DNA from: Actinacidiphila oryziradicis
GTDB taxonomy: Bacteria; Actinomycetota; Actinomycetes; Streptomycetales; Streptomycetaceae
Reading direction: 5' to 3'
Assembly: GCF_005047355.1 (NCBI RefSeq)
Contig: NZ_SUMC01000010.1
Coordinates: 62,001-126,000, forward strand
Length of the DNA: 64,000 bases
Position numbers and translations under genes: made by a program. How positions within the stretch are numbered: position 1 is the first letter of the stretch; each line of letters starts with the position of its first letter. Positions 42,806 through 50,608 of this stretch are shown here, piece after piece. The notes below the pieces were generated by a model. The model made no database searches and was not told the DNA's origin. It saw only the letters and a list, made by a program, of their open reading frames with translations.

Positions 42806-43726
42806 TCACCCGCGGTGGGTGAGTGGGGCGGCCTCGGAGCGCCGGGCTTGGGCGGGGGTGAGGTGACCGGTGGCGGCCAGGCGGGCGAGGATCTGGTTGC
42901 GGTGGGTGGCGGCGGCGCCGGGGTGGGTGAACGGGTCGTTGGTGCGGGGGCCTTGGGACAGTACGGCGATCAGAGCGGCCTGGGCCCAGTCGAGGCGATC
43001 GGGGGTGGTGTGGAAGTAGCCGGCCGCGGCGGCGGGCAGGCCCCAGCAACCGTGTCCGAAGGCGGCGGTGTTGACGTACATGCGCAGCAGTCGGGGCTTG
43101 GGGTAGGTGCGTGCGAGTTTGACGGCGAGGGCGGCCTGTTCGATCTGGGCGGCCGGGCCGGCCCGGCCGGGGGTATAGAGCGTCCGGGCCAACTGCTGTT
43201 CCAGGGTGGGGCTGCCGCCCGGACCGGTCGCCGAACCGCGCGCCAGCTGCAGTAGGCCCGTCGGGTCGATTCCCGGTGCCCGGTAGAAGCGCGTGCCGTG
43301 GGCGGCCAGCAGCGCGGCGGTGACGTTTGCCGGTACGGCGCTTTCCAGGTCTTCGGCTTGGTGGGCCTCGGTCTGGGCGTCGGCCCGCGCCTCGGCGTCG
43401 GCGGCCTTGGGGGTCAAGGCGAGCAGTCCGCCTGTTGCCGTCCCGAGCAGCGCCAAGGCTGCGCCAGTGGCGATGAGGCCGCGCCACAGCCACCGGCCCG
43501 CGCGCTGACTGCGCAGCCGGGCCCGCTGTGCGGCGCATTCACTGATGGCGGCTGCTGCTACCACCGTCGCGCCGATTACCGCGATGCTCTCCGACGTGCT
43601 GAAGGGTGCACCGCCCAGGAGTTTTTCGGTGCCGCGGATCACCAGGGCGCCCAGGCATGTGCCCAGTCCCGCGGCTCCCAGCAGCCGGTCGGCCCGGGTG
43701 GAGGGGGCGTTGGTGGAGTGGGGCAT
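42806..43726 (-). CDS. GT51-like transglycosylase-domain membrane protein lacking the first catalytic Glu
   Basis: A 306-residue protein with hydrophobic N-terminal segments (about 12-30, 45-62, 82-105) and a GT51 (peptidoglycan glycosyltransferase) domain. GSPTLEQQLARTLYT matches the GGSTITQQ motif, and EQAALAVKLARTYPKPRLLRMYVNTAAFGHGCWGL matches the motif around the second Glu (Glu196 kept). The first motif, normally EDxxFxxHxG, reads HGTRFYRAPG: the catalytic Glu is His143 and the His is Ala. No transpeptidase domain. It is probably not an active polymerase. Confidence 0.72.
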   Translation of the reverse strand: MPHSTNAPSTRADRLLGAAGLGTCLGALVIRGTEKLLGGAPFSTSESIAVIGATVVAAAAISECAAQRARLRSQRAGRWLWRGLIATGAALALLGTATGGLLALTPKAADAEARADAQTEAHQAEDLESAVPANVTAALLAAHGTRFYRAPGIDPTGLLQLARGSATGPGGSPTLEQQLARTLYTPGRAGPAAQIEQAALAVKLARTYPKPRLLRMYVNTAAFGHGCWGLPAAAAGYFHTTPDRLDWAQAALIAVLSQGPRTNDPFTHPGAAATHRNQILARLAATGHLTPAQARRSEAAPLTHRG

Positions 43727-44109
43727 CGGTCACACCTCCGACGGGTGCGGGAGTAGTGGCGGTGGGCCCGGCAGTGCCTGCCGGAAACACTTATTACATG
43801 ATGTAGTGGAGGGGATCATCGGCCTTCAGCGGCCTGGTGTGGCCTTCGGGGGTGATCGGGTTCTGCGGGCAGACGGCCCCGGCCGGGTTCCGCTCGTCGA
43901 ACAGTCAGTTGATCAGCGTGCCGAAGCGGATGGTGGTCCGGGCCTTGCGTAGCAGTCGTCCTCGGCACGGGCGCCCTTGTGGCGGGCCTTGGCGGTGGCC
44001 GCGATCTGGTCGAAGACGCTTGAGGCGTTCGGCTCCGGGTGCGACCGGTTGCGCGACGCCCGCCCGCTGTCGTACAGGGGGCGGGCGCCGTGCGGCGGTT
44101 GCGGGGTGG
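43727..44109. other. Intergenic region with a BlaI-like palindrome
   Basis: Contains TACATGATGTA at 43795-43805, 69 bp before the GT51-like gene start. A minus-strand frame at 43913-44110 (RPLYDSGRASRNRSHPEPNASSVFDQIAA...) has a protein-like look but no start of its own and may be a gene relic. No other gene seen. Confidence 0.35.
43795..43805. promoter_or_regulatory. TACA-TGA-TGTA palindrome, BlaI/MecI-type site
   Basis: TACA-N3-TGTA is the core of operators bound by BlaI/MecI/CopY-family repressors, which often control cell-wall and beta-lactam genes. It lies upstream of the GT51-like gene, which makes that reading attractive, but an 11-bp match alone is weak and no blaI gene is in the window. 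Confidence 0.35.
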
Positions 44110-44607
44110 TCAGCAGTAGTGCCAGTAGCGGCAGTAGTGCCAGTTCGCGGAGCGGATGTGACGGCGGAGTCGCGGTCCTAGGTGCCGTACGCCGGTGCCG
44201 TGGCGCAGGGTCAGCTGGTGTCCGCGGTAGTGGGAGCGGGCGTAGAGGGTGACGCTGCGGCTTCGGGAGTTGTTGTAGAGCGATTTCACGTGCTGGAAGG
44301 TGGGCGCGTGCCGCAGGTTGGAATGCGAGTGGGCGATCCAGGCCAGGTGGCCGGTGTAGTTGGCGCCGGTGTACGCGCACAGCTCGCCCTTGGGGCAGCC
44401 GCGCGGTGCATGCCGTCTGGCGGTGGGGCGGTGGTGGTGCCGGACCGTGTGGTGCTTCCAACCGGCGTGCCTGTAGTGCGTCGCATGGTAGGCGGTGGCG
44501 TGGTGGTGTGCTGAGTGCGGAACTGCGGCGTTCGCGCTGCTTGCGGCCAGCCCGAGAACGGCGGCGACCGCGGCGGCGAAGACAGCCAGGCGCTTGAAGA
44601 TCGGCAT
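44110..44607 (-). CDS. Secreted peptidase inhibitor I36-family protein, His-rich
   Basis: 165 residues from ATG 44607 (AAGGAG 11 nt upstream). Signal peptide about 1-28 (LAVFAAAVAAVLGLAASSANAA). A His-rich spacer (HSAHHHATAYHATHYRHAGWKHH...) follows. The C-terminal domain has GCPKGELCAYTGANYTGHLAWI, NNSRSRSVTLYARSHYRGHQLTL and a Cys/Tyr-rich end, matching the I36 (SMI-like) crystallin-fold metalloprotease inhibitors of Streptomyces. The His-rich part could bind metal. It acts outside the cell. Confidence 0.75.
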   Translation of the reverse strand: MPIFKRLAVFAAAVAAVLGLAASSANAAVPHSAHHHATAYHATHYRHAGWKHHTVRHHHRPTARRHAPRGCPKGELCAYTGANYTGHLAWIAHSHSNLRHAPTFQHVKSLYNNSRSRSVTLYARSHYRGHQLTLRHGTGVRHLGPRLRRHIRSANWHYCRYWHYC

Positions 44608-44777
44608 GGTGTCCAACGCTCCTTTCGGATCGAGGGGGTGATCCCTCGGACTTGAGCCTTGCCACGCCGACACATCGGGGTACATGCGCAGGTGCTTCTG
44701 GGAGGAAGTGGGATATCCCAGCCCGCACGGTGCGGGGATGTCCCGCAGGATCGGCAGATTAGGTACGGGGATGGGAT

Positions 44778-45176
44778 ATGAGCCGTTGGCAGCCGCTGTC
44801 CGAATCGCTGGACCCCGATGTGCGCCTGTTCGTGGAGTCCGCGTGGCACCGCTACCTCGATGGCAGCAAGTTCCCGCCACGGCAGGCCGTCGAGACGCTC
44901 GGAATACTCGCGGGTGCGGACGCCGCCCGGCGGGCGCCGGTGGGGGAGCTGCGGGCGGGGGACAGGGTGGTGTTCGCGCTGGCCGGGGCCTACGCGTGGA
45001 ACACGGCGACTGCTCGTCCGGACAACGAAGGCCGCCGACGGCGGTCAGAAGACCGTGGCAGGCATCCCCGGCCTTCAGACCGGGGAGCACGTCAACGCCG
45101 CCGAGTCCGCTGCACGAACGGCCCCCGGAATATCAACAGAGAGCACCGTCGCGAGCGACGACACGGCCGGACTTGA
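44778..45176 (+). pseudogene. Chimeric relic: XRE-type HTH protein joined to PLP-decarboxylase tail
   Basis: The start (SESLDPDVRLFVES) and WHRYLDGSKFPPRQAVETLGILAG look like the two ends of a Streptomyces XRE-type regulator with the recognition helices deleted between them. The next part (APVGELRAGDRVVFALAGAYAWN) looks like the C-terminal barrel motif of a class III PLP (Orn/DAP-type) decarboxylase. The remainder is Arg-rich out-of-frame sequence overlapping the amidohydrolase gene. I read it as a fused remnant, not a functional gene. Confidence 0.45.
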
Positions 45177-46314
45177 GAACGAGGGAGCGGGTGGGTCGGG
45201 CCATGACCGCCTCGGCCGGTGTACGTGCGTCTACGGTGACGAGGTCGGCGGAGGCGCCTTCACGAAGCCCGTAGCTGACCAGTCCGAGTGCGCGCGCTCC
45301 TCCGTATGTGGCGGCTTCCAACGCCACCTCGATGTCCTCTGCGGTCCGGAAGTAGCTTCGGTAGGCCAGGTGCATGGCCCGTTCGAGCATGTCGCCGTTT
45401 CCGTACGGACTCCAGAGGTCCCGGATGCCATCGTTGCCGAGGGCGACATTGGCCCCGGCGTTCAGGAGTTTGACGACCGGGGGAACAGGATCGCTGTAGA
45501 TCGCGCAGGTGGTGAGCCCGACACCGGCCTCGGCCAGCGCCTCGGCCAGCCGGTCCTGCTGGTCCCCGTCCACTTCGCCGATGGCCAAGGCGTGGCTGAT
45601 GACGACCCGGCCCTGGAGGCCTAGAGCTTTGGTGCGTTCGATGATGAGCTCGAACTCCCAGGCACCCAGGGAGCCGCGGTCGTGAAGATGGATGTCGACC
45701 CTCGCGCCGTGTTTGTCGGCCAGCCCGAAGACGATGTCGAGATGGCCGACCGCGTCGCGGTCCACACCGGCGGGGTCCAGGCCGCCGACCGTGCCGACTC
45801 CGGCCTTCAGCGCCTCCTCCATCAGTTCGGCGGTGCCGGGCTTGATCAGCAGGCCGCACTGCGGGAAGGCGACCTGTTCCACGGTCACCTTGCCCTTCAG
45901 CTGGGCGGCCGCCGCGAGCACGGCCTCGACACCGGTGAGACCGATTTCGGGGTCGATGTCAGTGTGTGTCCTCACGTAGGAGGTGCCCCGGGTCACCATT
46001 TGCTCCAGCAGGGCGGTGACATGGTCTTCGTTGGGGATGCCGAACTCCGCTCGGCGGGCCCGGCCGTTCTCGATCATCTGGACCAGTTCGGTCCCCGAGG
46101 TGTTGGGGACCCAGGGGCCGCCCCACAATGTCTTGTCGAGATGACAGTGCGCATCCACGAACGCGGGCAGGATCAGCCGCCCGGCGAGCTCCTCAACCTC
46201 GGCGCCGTTGGCGTCAATGGACGGCGCGATGGACGCGATGCACCCGTCCTTGATGAGAACGTCCGCCGGTGCTCCTCCTCCGGGGCGGCCGCCACGCAGC
46301 AGCAGATCATTCAT
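45133..46314 (-). CDS. Cytosine-deaminase-like amidohydrolase
   Basis: A 393-residue metal-dependent hydrolase. HCHLDKT (His56, His58, Lys61) is the signature of cytosine deaminase and related enzymes. Further metal or substrate residues appear in YVRTHTDIDPEIGL, DIHLHDRGS, VVISHALAIG and LGNDGIRDLWSPYGNGDML. Substrates in this group include cytosine, isoguanine, creatinine, N-substituted triazines and cyclic ureas. It is divergent from a GntR regulator and near an NMT1-type importer, which suggests use of an imported N-heterocycle or cyclic amide. Confidence 0.85.
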   Translation of the reverse strand: MNDLLLRGGRPGGGAPADVLIKDGCIASIAPSIDANGAEVEELAGRLILPAFVDAHCHLDKTLWGGPWVPNTSGTELVQMIENGRARRAEFGIPNEDHVTALLEQMVTRGTSYVRTHTDIDPEIGLTGVEAVLAAAAQLKGKVTVEQVAFPQCGLLIKPGTAELMEEALKAGVGTVGGLDPAGVDRDAVGHLDIVFGLADKHGARVDIHLHDRGSLGAWEFELIIERTKALGLQGRVVISHALAIGEVDGDQQDRLAEALAEAGVGLTTCAIYSDPVPPVVKLLNAGANVALGNDGIRDLWSPYGNGDMLERAMHLAYRSYFRTAEDIEVALEAATYGGARALGLVSYGLREGASADLVTVDARTPAEAVMARPTRSLVLKSGRVVARDGALC

Positions 46315-46342
46315 GTCAGGTGCCTTTCAAGAAATGGTTACA

Positions 46343-46358
46343 TAGTGGTATGCCACTA
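46343..46358. promoter_or_regulatory. Inverted repeat TAGTGG-TATG-CCACTA, candidate GntR operator
   Basis: A 6-4-6 palindrome centred between the divergent amidohydrolase and GntR genes, 20 bp before the GntR start. Its core GGTATGCC resembles GGTATACC found upstream of the NMT1-type ABC operon at 50105. Confidence 0.5.
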
Positions 46359-46377
46359 ATTGCACTAGAGTGCGAGA

Positions 46378-47085
46378 GTGATGACATCCGTGGGGCGGGG
46401 CTCGCTCCGAGATCTGGCTTATGAGGCCCTCAAGAAGCGGATCATCCAGGTCGACCTACGGCCCGGGCAGCGGATTGTCGAGCGGGATCTGGCCGATGAG
46501 TTGAAGGTGTCCAGGATCCCGCTGCGTGAGGCGCTCCGGCTGCTGGCAGCAGAGGGCCTGGTGGTCCTGGTGCCGCACCGGGGCGCGCTGGTCAGTCCGT
46601 TCACCCCGACGGACGTCCGGGATCTGTTCGATATCCGCGAGAGCGTCGAGGTGCTGGCTGCCCGGCTTGCCGCGGAACGCGCCGACGAGCACAACCTCGG
46701 GCCGCTCACCCGGTGCCTGGAATCCGCGCGCGCCGCCACCGAGTCAGGTGATGAGGCGGAGATCGCGGTCGTGAACGCCCGCTTCCACGCCGAGATCGTA
46801 GCGCTCTCGGACAACGCTCTTCTCGAGACGATGATGCGTCCGCTGAACGCCCGCATGGAGTGGCTGTTCCGGCTGACCTCCGATCGCGATCCACACCAGC
46901 AGTGCGCCGAGCATACGGAGCTGTACGAAGCGATCGCCGCCGCGGACCCTGCCCGTACGGCGGAGGTCGCGTTGCGGCACGTCGTCAGCGGCCGGGACAC
47001 GGCGTTGCGGCTGGCTGCCGGCTGGGCGGTCACCGAGACCGACCCCGTGAAGATCACCCACGGGCGCCGCCGGCGGCCGTCCTGA
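46378..47085 (+). CDS. GntR-family (FadR/FCD subfamily) transcriptional regulator
   Basis: A 235-residue protein. Winged HTH: LRDLAYEALKKRIIQVDLRPGQRIVERDLADELKVSRIPLREALRLLAAEGLV (about 9-62). FCD helical ligand domain, with metal-site-like DLFDIRESVE, NARFHAEIVALSDN and HTELYEAI...HVVSG. It probably controls the divergent amidohydrolase, itself, and the ABC operon with which it converges. Confidence 0.92.
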   Translation: MMTSVGRGSLRDLAYEALKKRIIQVDLRPGQRIVERDLADELKVSRIPLREALRLLAAEGLVVLVPHRGALVSPFTPTDVRDLFDIRESVEVLAARLAAERADEHNLGPLTRCLESARAATESGDEAEIAVVNARFHAEIVALSDNALLETMMRPLNARMEWLFRLTSDRDPHQQCAEHTELYEAIAAADPARTAEVALRHVVSGRDTALRLAAGWAVTETDPVKITHGRRRRPS

Positions 47086-47146
47086 GAGCAGGCAGGCGCC
47101 GGATGGTGCGCTGATGCCCGCCACAATGCTCCGCCCATCCGCTCGA

Positions 47147-48280
47147 TCAGCCCAGCTTGATCGAGGGATCGATGAACTTGTTGGTGACCAGGTCGGATGC
47201 CTTCAGCCCGGCGGGCACCGGTACGCCCTTGGCCTTGAAGATCGGCTCGAGCAGCTTGATCGACTGGTCCACTCGGGCAGGGTCGAAGTTGCCCAATGTC
47301 CCGCCTGGCCCGTTCGCGACAATCTTGAGCTTTTTCATAACGGTGACGGCATCGGCGTCTCCGGCCGGCGTCAGCGCAGGGCCGCCGGGGATCGCGGTCG
47401 CGATCTTTTCCAGCGTGGTGTTGGTCGCTGTCGGGTTCTTCATGTAGTCGGCCTGGGCCTTCTGGATCATCGGCACAAGCTTCTTCAGGCAGGCGCTGTC
47501 CTTGCTCAGCTCGCCGCTGCGGACGGCCAAACCCTGCGGGTAGACCGGCCAACCGGCGTCATGGACGAGCAGGTACTTCACCGGCTTCTTCCATGCGGTG
47601 ACGTCGTGCTCCCAGCGGTACGGCTCGTTGCTGGCGTACCCCTGCTGGAGGACTTTGCCCTTCTCGGCGACGAAGCGGCTCGGGGTGCCGTCGAACGAGC
47701 TGTCCTCCTGGTCTTTGGTGATCAGGCCTTTGGCCAGCAGTGCGTCCATATAGGACAGGCCCTCGGTGTAGAGGATCTTGGCTTTGGTGCCCTTGATGTC
47801 CTTCCACGAGTTGATGGTGTACGTCGCCGGGTCCCACATGATGATCTGCGGGTCGATGTTCAGTGGCGCGACCACTGCGGTGGTCGGGAACTTCGCCTGC
47901 GACTGGATGGCGGTGTCGGTGGAGACGTAGGACAGGTAGATCGACTTGTCCTGGTACATCTGGGAGGCCGGCGACTGGAAGCCGATGGCCGACCCGCCGA
48001 GTCGTACTTCCACGTTGATGCCGGTGGAGCCGAGCGGGCCGGAGTAGGAGTTCTTGCTGGCATTGATCGTTCCGTTGGGCCCGACCAGCTGATAGGCGGC
48101 GGCTCGCTCGGCGGTGGCCTGCCAGTCGGTCTGGATGACGACGGTGCTCGGGCAGATTCCGCTGAGCGGTCCTTTGGCGGTCGACGCTGTGGTGCTCGGC
48201 GAGGCGGCAGATGAGCAGGCGGTGCTCAAGGCGCCGATCAGGGCGAGCGGCAGGGCGAGCCTGCGAAGGGGCATGGGCAT
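47147..48280 (-). CDS. NMT1/THI5-type substrate-binding lipoprotein
   Basis: 377 residues from ATG 48280. Lipoprotein signal ending LIGALSTAC. The mature part (VVIQTDWQATAERAAAYQLVGPNGTINA; VEVRLGGSAIGFQSPASQMYQDKSIYLSYVSTDTAI; INSWKDIKGTKAKILYTEGLSYMDALL) fits the SsuA/THI5/NMT1 group of binding proteins for nitrate, sulfonates, pyrimidines and riboflavin. Last gene of the ABC operon. The ligand is unknown; a pyrimidine-like compound would match the nearby deaminase. Confidence 0.85.
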   Translation of the reverse strand: MPMPLRRLALPLALIGALSTACSSAASPSTTASTAKGPLSGICPSTVVIQTDWQATAERAAAYQLVGPNGTINASKNSYSGPLGSTGINVEVRLGGSAIGFQSPASQMYQDKSIYLSYVSTDTAIQSQAKFPTTAVVAPLNIDPQIIMWDPATYTINSWKDIKGTKAKILYTEGLSYMDALLAKGLITKDQEDSSFDGTPSRFVAEKGKVLQQGYASNEPYRWEHDVTAWKKPVKYLLVHDAGWPVYPQGLAVRSGELSKDSACLKKLVPMIQKAQADYMKNPTATNTTLEKIATAIPGGPALTPAGDADAVTVMKKLKIVANGPGGTLGNFDPARVDQSIKLLEPIFKAKGVPVPAGLKASDLVTNKFIDPSIKLG

Positions 48281-48321
48281 GGCGGGGCTCTTTACCGGTG
48301 AGAGGGTTCGAGGAGCAGGAG

Positions 48322-49206
48322 TTAGCGGGGATTGCGGCGGCGAACGATGCGGTTCTCGAGGAGATCGAGGCCCCAGAACAGGACCAGGCCGACGAGGGAG
48401 GACAGCAGCAGCGAGGTCAGCAGCTGCTCGGTCTGCAGGTTCTGCCGGTAGACGTCGATGAGTCGTCCGATCCCGGGGTTGCCCTGGCGGAAGAAGAAGT
48501 CGGCGATGATGGCGCCGATGACTGCCAGTCCTGCGGAGATCCGGAATCCGGTCAGGATGGCGGGCAGTGCCGCAGGCAGCTGCAGAAAGAGGAGCCGCTT
48601 GAAACGGTTCGCCGCGTAGAGCGAGAAGAGATCGTGCAGGCCCGCTTCGACCGACTTCATGCCGAACAGGGTGTTGGTGATGATCGGGAACAACGGGATC
48701 AGCACACAGACGATGACCCGGCTCTTGAAGTCGAATCCGAACCAGAACCCGAACAGCGGCACCACCGCCAGGATGGGGATCGTCTGCAGCGCCACCGCGT
48801 ACGGATAGACGGAGTACTCCACCCATCGGGCCTGGCTCATGAGGATACCGAGCGCGACACCGATGACCATGGAGATGGCCAGTCCGGTCAGCGCCACGCT
48901 AGTGGTCGTCCAGAGCGCGGAGAGGATTTCGCTGAGGTTCTGCCAGTCCAGCAGGCCGACCTTCAGCACTGACAGCGGCGGCGGCAGGAGGAAACGGCTG
49001 GTGGGATCGATGAGATGGTCGCTGGCGTAGGTCCACAGCCCGAGAACCAGCGCGAAGACGACCACTGGAGCGAGGATCCGGGCGAGGGAGCCCCGCCGCG
49101 CCCGGCCGTGGTCCGGGCCTGGGGTCCCAGCCTTCGGTGGGCGCCCGGGCGGAGCGGGAGCGGACGGCTCGGCGACGGGTGCCGGCAGGCCGGATGCGGC
49201 ACTCAT
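48322..49206 (-). CDS. ABC transporter permease (SsuC/TauC-like)
   Basis: A 294-residue permease with six membrane segments after a Pro-rich N-terminal tail. EAA loop: KSVEAGLHDLFSLYAANRFKRLLFLQLPAALPAILTGFRISAG. The start overlaps the ATPase stop by 4 nt. It pairs with the NMT1-type binding protein 41 bp downstream. Confidence 0.93.
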   Translation of the reverse strand: MSAASGLPAPVAEPSAPAPPGRPPKAGTPGPDHGRARRGSLARILAPVVVFALVLGLWTYASDHLIDPTSRFLLPPPLSVLKVGLLDWQNLSEILSALWTTTSVALTGLAISMVIGVALGILMSQARWVEYSVYPYAVALQTIPILAVVPLFGFWFGFDFKSRVIVCVLIPLFPIITNTLFGMKSVEAGLHDLFSLYAANRFKRLLFLQLPAALPAILTGFRISAGLAVIGAIIADFFFRQGNPGIGRLIDVYRQNLQTEQLLTSLLLSSLVGLVLFWGLDLLENRIVRRRNPR

Positions 49207-49958
49207 GCGGCTACCTCGCAGGCCTCGCGCAAGGTCTTCGAGACCGTGGCGGCCACTTCGGCGAATTCCTGCGTGTAGCGCAACCCGGGTTCGCGGGGGT
49301 AGTCGAACGGTACCGGGATGTCCGCCAGGATCCGGCCCGGCCGCGCCGACATCACGATGACCCGGGTGGCCATGAAGACCGCCTCGGTCACCGAGTGCGT
49401 GACGAAGAGCCCGGCGAACGGCTCGGCCTCGAACAACGCGTTGAGGTCCTCGTTCAGCCGCTCGCGTGTGATCTCGTCAAGTGCGCCGAACGGCTCGTCG
49501 AAAAGGAACAGCTTCGGCTGCAGGGTCAGTGCCCGTGCGATGGAGACCCGCATCCGCATCCCGCCGGAGAGCTGGGCGGGCCGGTGCCGCTCAAAGCCGC
49601 CGAGACCGACCCGGTCGATCGCCGCCCGGGCGCTTTCGCGGCGCGATGCCTTGGGTACGCCGGTGAGCTGTCCGGGCAGTTCGACATTGTGCAGCACGCT
49701 CCGCCAGGGCAGCAGCGTGGCGTCCTGGAAGACGTACCCCAGGGCGTGATGGCTGGTGGTGACGGCGCCCATGCCGGCCTTCTCGAATCCCGCGACGAGC
49801 CGGAGCAGGGTGGACTTGCCGCACCCGGACGGGCCGACGAGCGCGACCATCTCCCCGGCCGAGACGGTGACCGAGACGTCGTCCAGAGCGTGGGTGCCGT
49901 CGGGGAAGGCCAGCGAGACCTCCTCGACCCGTATCTGCGGGGGGCCGGTGGTTTTCAT
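49203..49958 (-). CDS. ABC transporter ATPase (SsuB/TauB-like)
   Basis: 251 residues from ATG 49958 (GAGGAA 6 nt upstream; the frame is open to 50102). Walker A LVGPSGCGKSTLL, Q-loop YVFQDATLLPW, signature LSGGMRMRVSIARAL, Walker B LFLFDEPFGALDE. First gene of the ATPase-permease-binding protein operon. Confidence 0.94.
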   Translation of the reverse strand: MKTTGPPQIRVEEVSLAFPDGTHALDDVSVTVSAGEMVALVGPSGCGKSTLLRLVAGFEKAGMGAVTTSHHALGYVFQDATLLPWRSVLHNVELPGQLTGVPKASRRESARAAIDRVGLGGFERHRPAQLSGGMRMRVSIARALTLQPKLFLFDEPFGALDEITRERLNEDLNALFEAEPFAGLFVTHSVTEAVFMATRVIVMSARPGRILADIPVPFDYPREPGLRYTQEFAEVAATVSKTLREACEVAA

Positions 49959-50566
49959 GTCATTCCTCAGGTTCGGTCGTGCGGGGGACCATCCGGCAGC
50001 TTTGGACGACGTAGCAGCGGTCCGGTCGGCGGTCGAGAAGCACGCTGCCGGCCACCCCGGGTGGGCCGGTAAGCACCTTGAGGGATTTGAGTACGACCGC
50101 ATTACGGTATACCGCTAACTTTGTATCGTGTGCGTTACGGGATCCTCACCGTCCGGAGGGGGCAGTCACAGCCCGAGCTGTTCCGGGGCACGCCAAGCTG
50201 CGGACCGGTTGACGGGGGGCGTCTCATCGCTTCTTCGGGCCGGTTGCCGGGCGCCCGCTGGGCTCCACCTCCAACCTCATCAACAACGCGGCCCCGGGCC
50301 GGGCGCACCTCGCGAACCTCACGCCGTTTGCCACCACCAGAGACCAGTGCAGCGCCCGCACCGCCGTGACGGGGTGCGTTGTCGTACCGAACACGAGAGA
50401 GGCGCCGGACTCCCTCGGGAGGCGGCGCCGCTCAGCGGTTTCGTCGCGGACTGCGGACCGTCCTACGGTCAGCTTCGGCGCAGTGCGGGCATCGGGAGGG
50501 CCGGCTACGGCACCGAGTCTCCCATTAGGCGGCATGCGGCATCCCCCATGCCGGCCCTCCGAGGCC
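49959..50566. other. Intergenic region with candidate operator CGGTATACCG (50105-50114)
   Basis: About 600 bp between the ABC operon start and the terminator of the lactonase operon. The perfect palindrome CGGTATACCG lies 147 bp before the ATPase start and shares GGTATrCC with the amidohydrolase/GntR site. Several short frames here lack motifs and ribosome binding sites; I call no gene. Confidence 0.45.
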
Positions 50567-50601
50567 GTCTACCCGCGGGCCAGGCCCGCCCGCGGGTAGA
50601 C
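50567..50601 (-). terminator. Stem-loop terminator, 14-bp arms
   Basis: Perfect arms at 50567-50580 and 50588-50601 (GTCTACCCGCGGGC and its complement) with a 7-nt loop, just 7 bp beyond the stop of the lactonase gene. It ends the six-gene leftward operon. Confidence 0.75.
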
Positions 50602-50608
50602 GCTGTTC

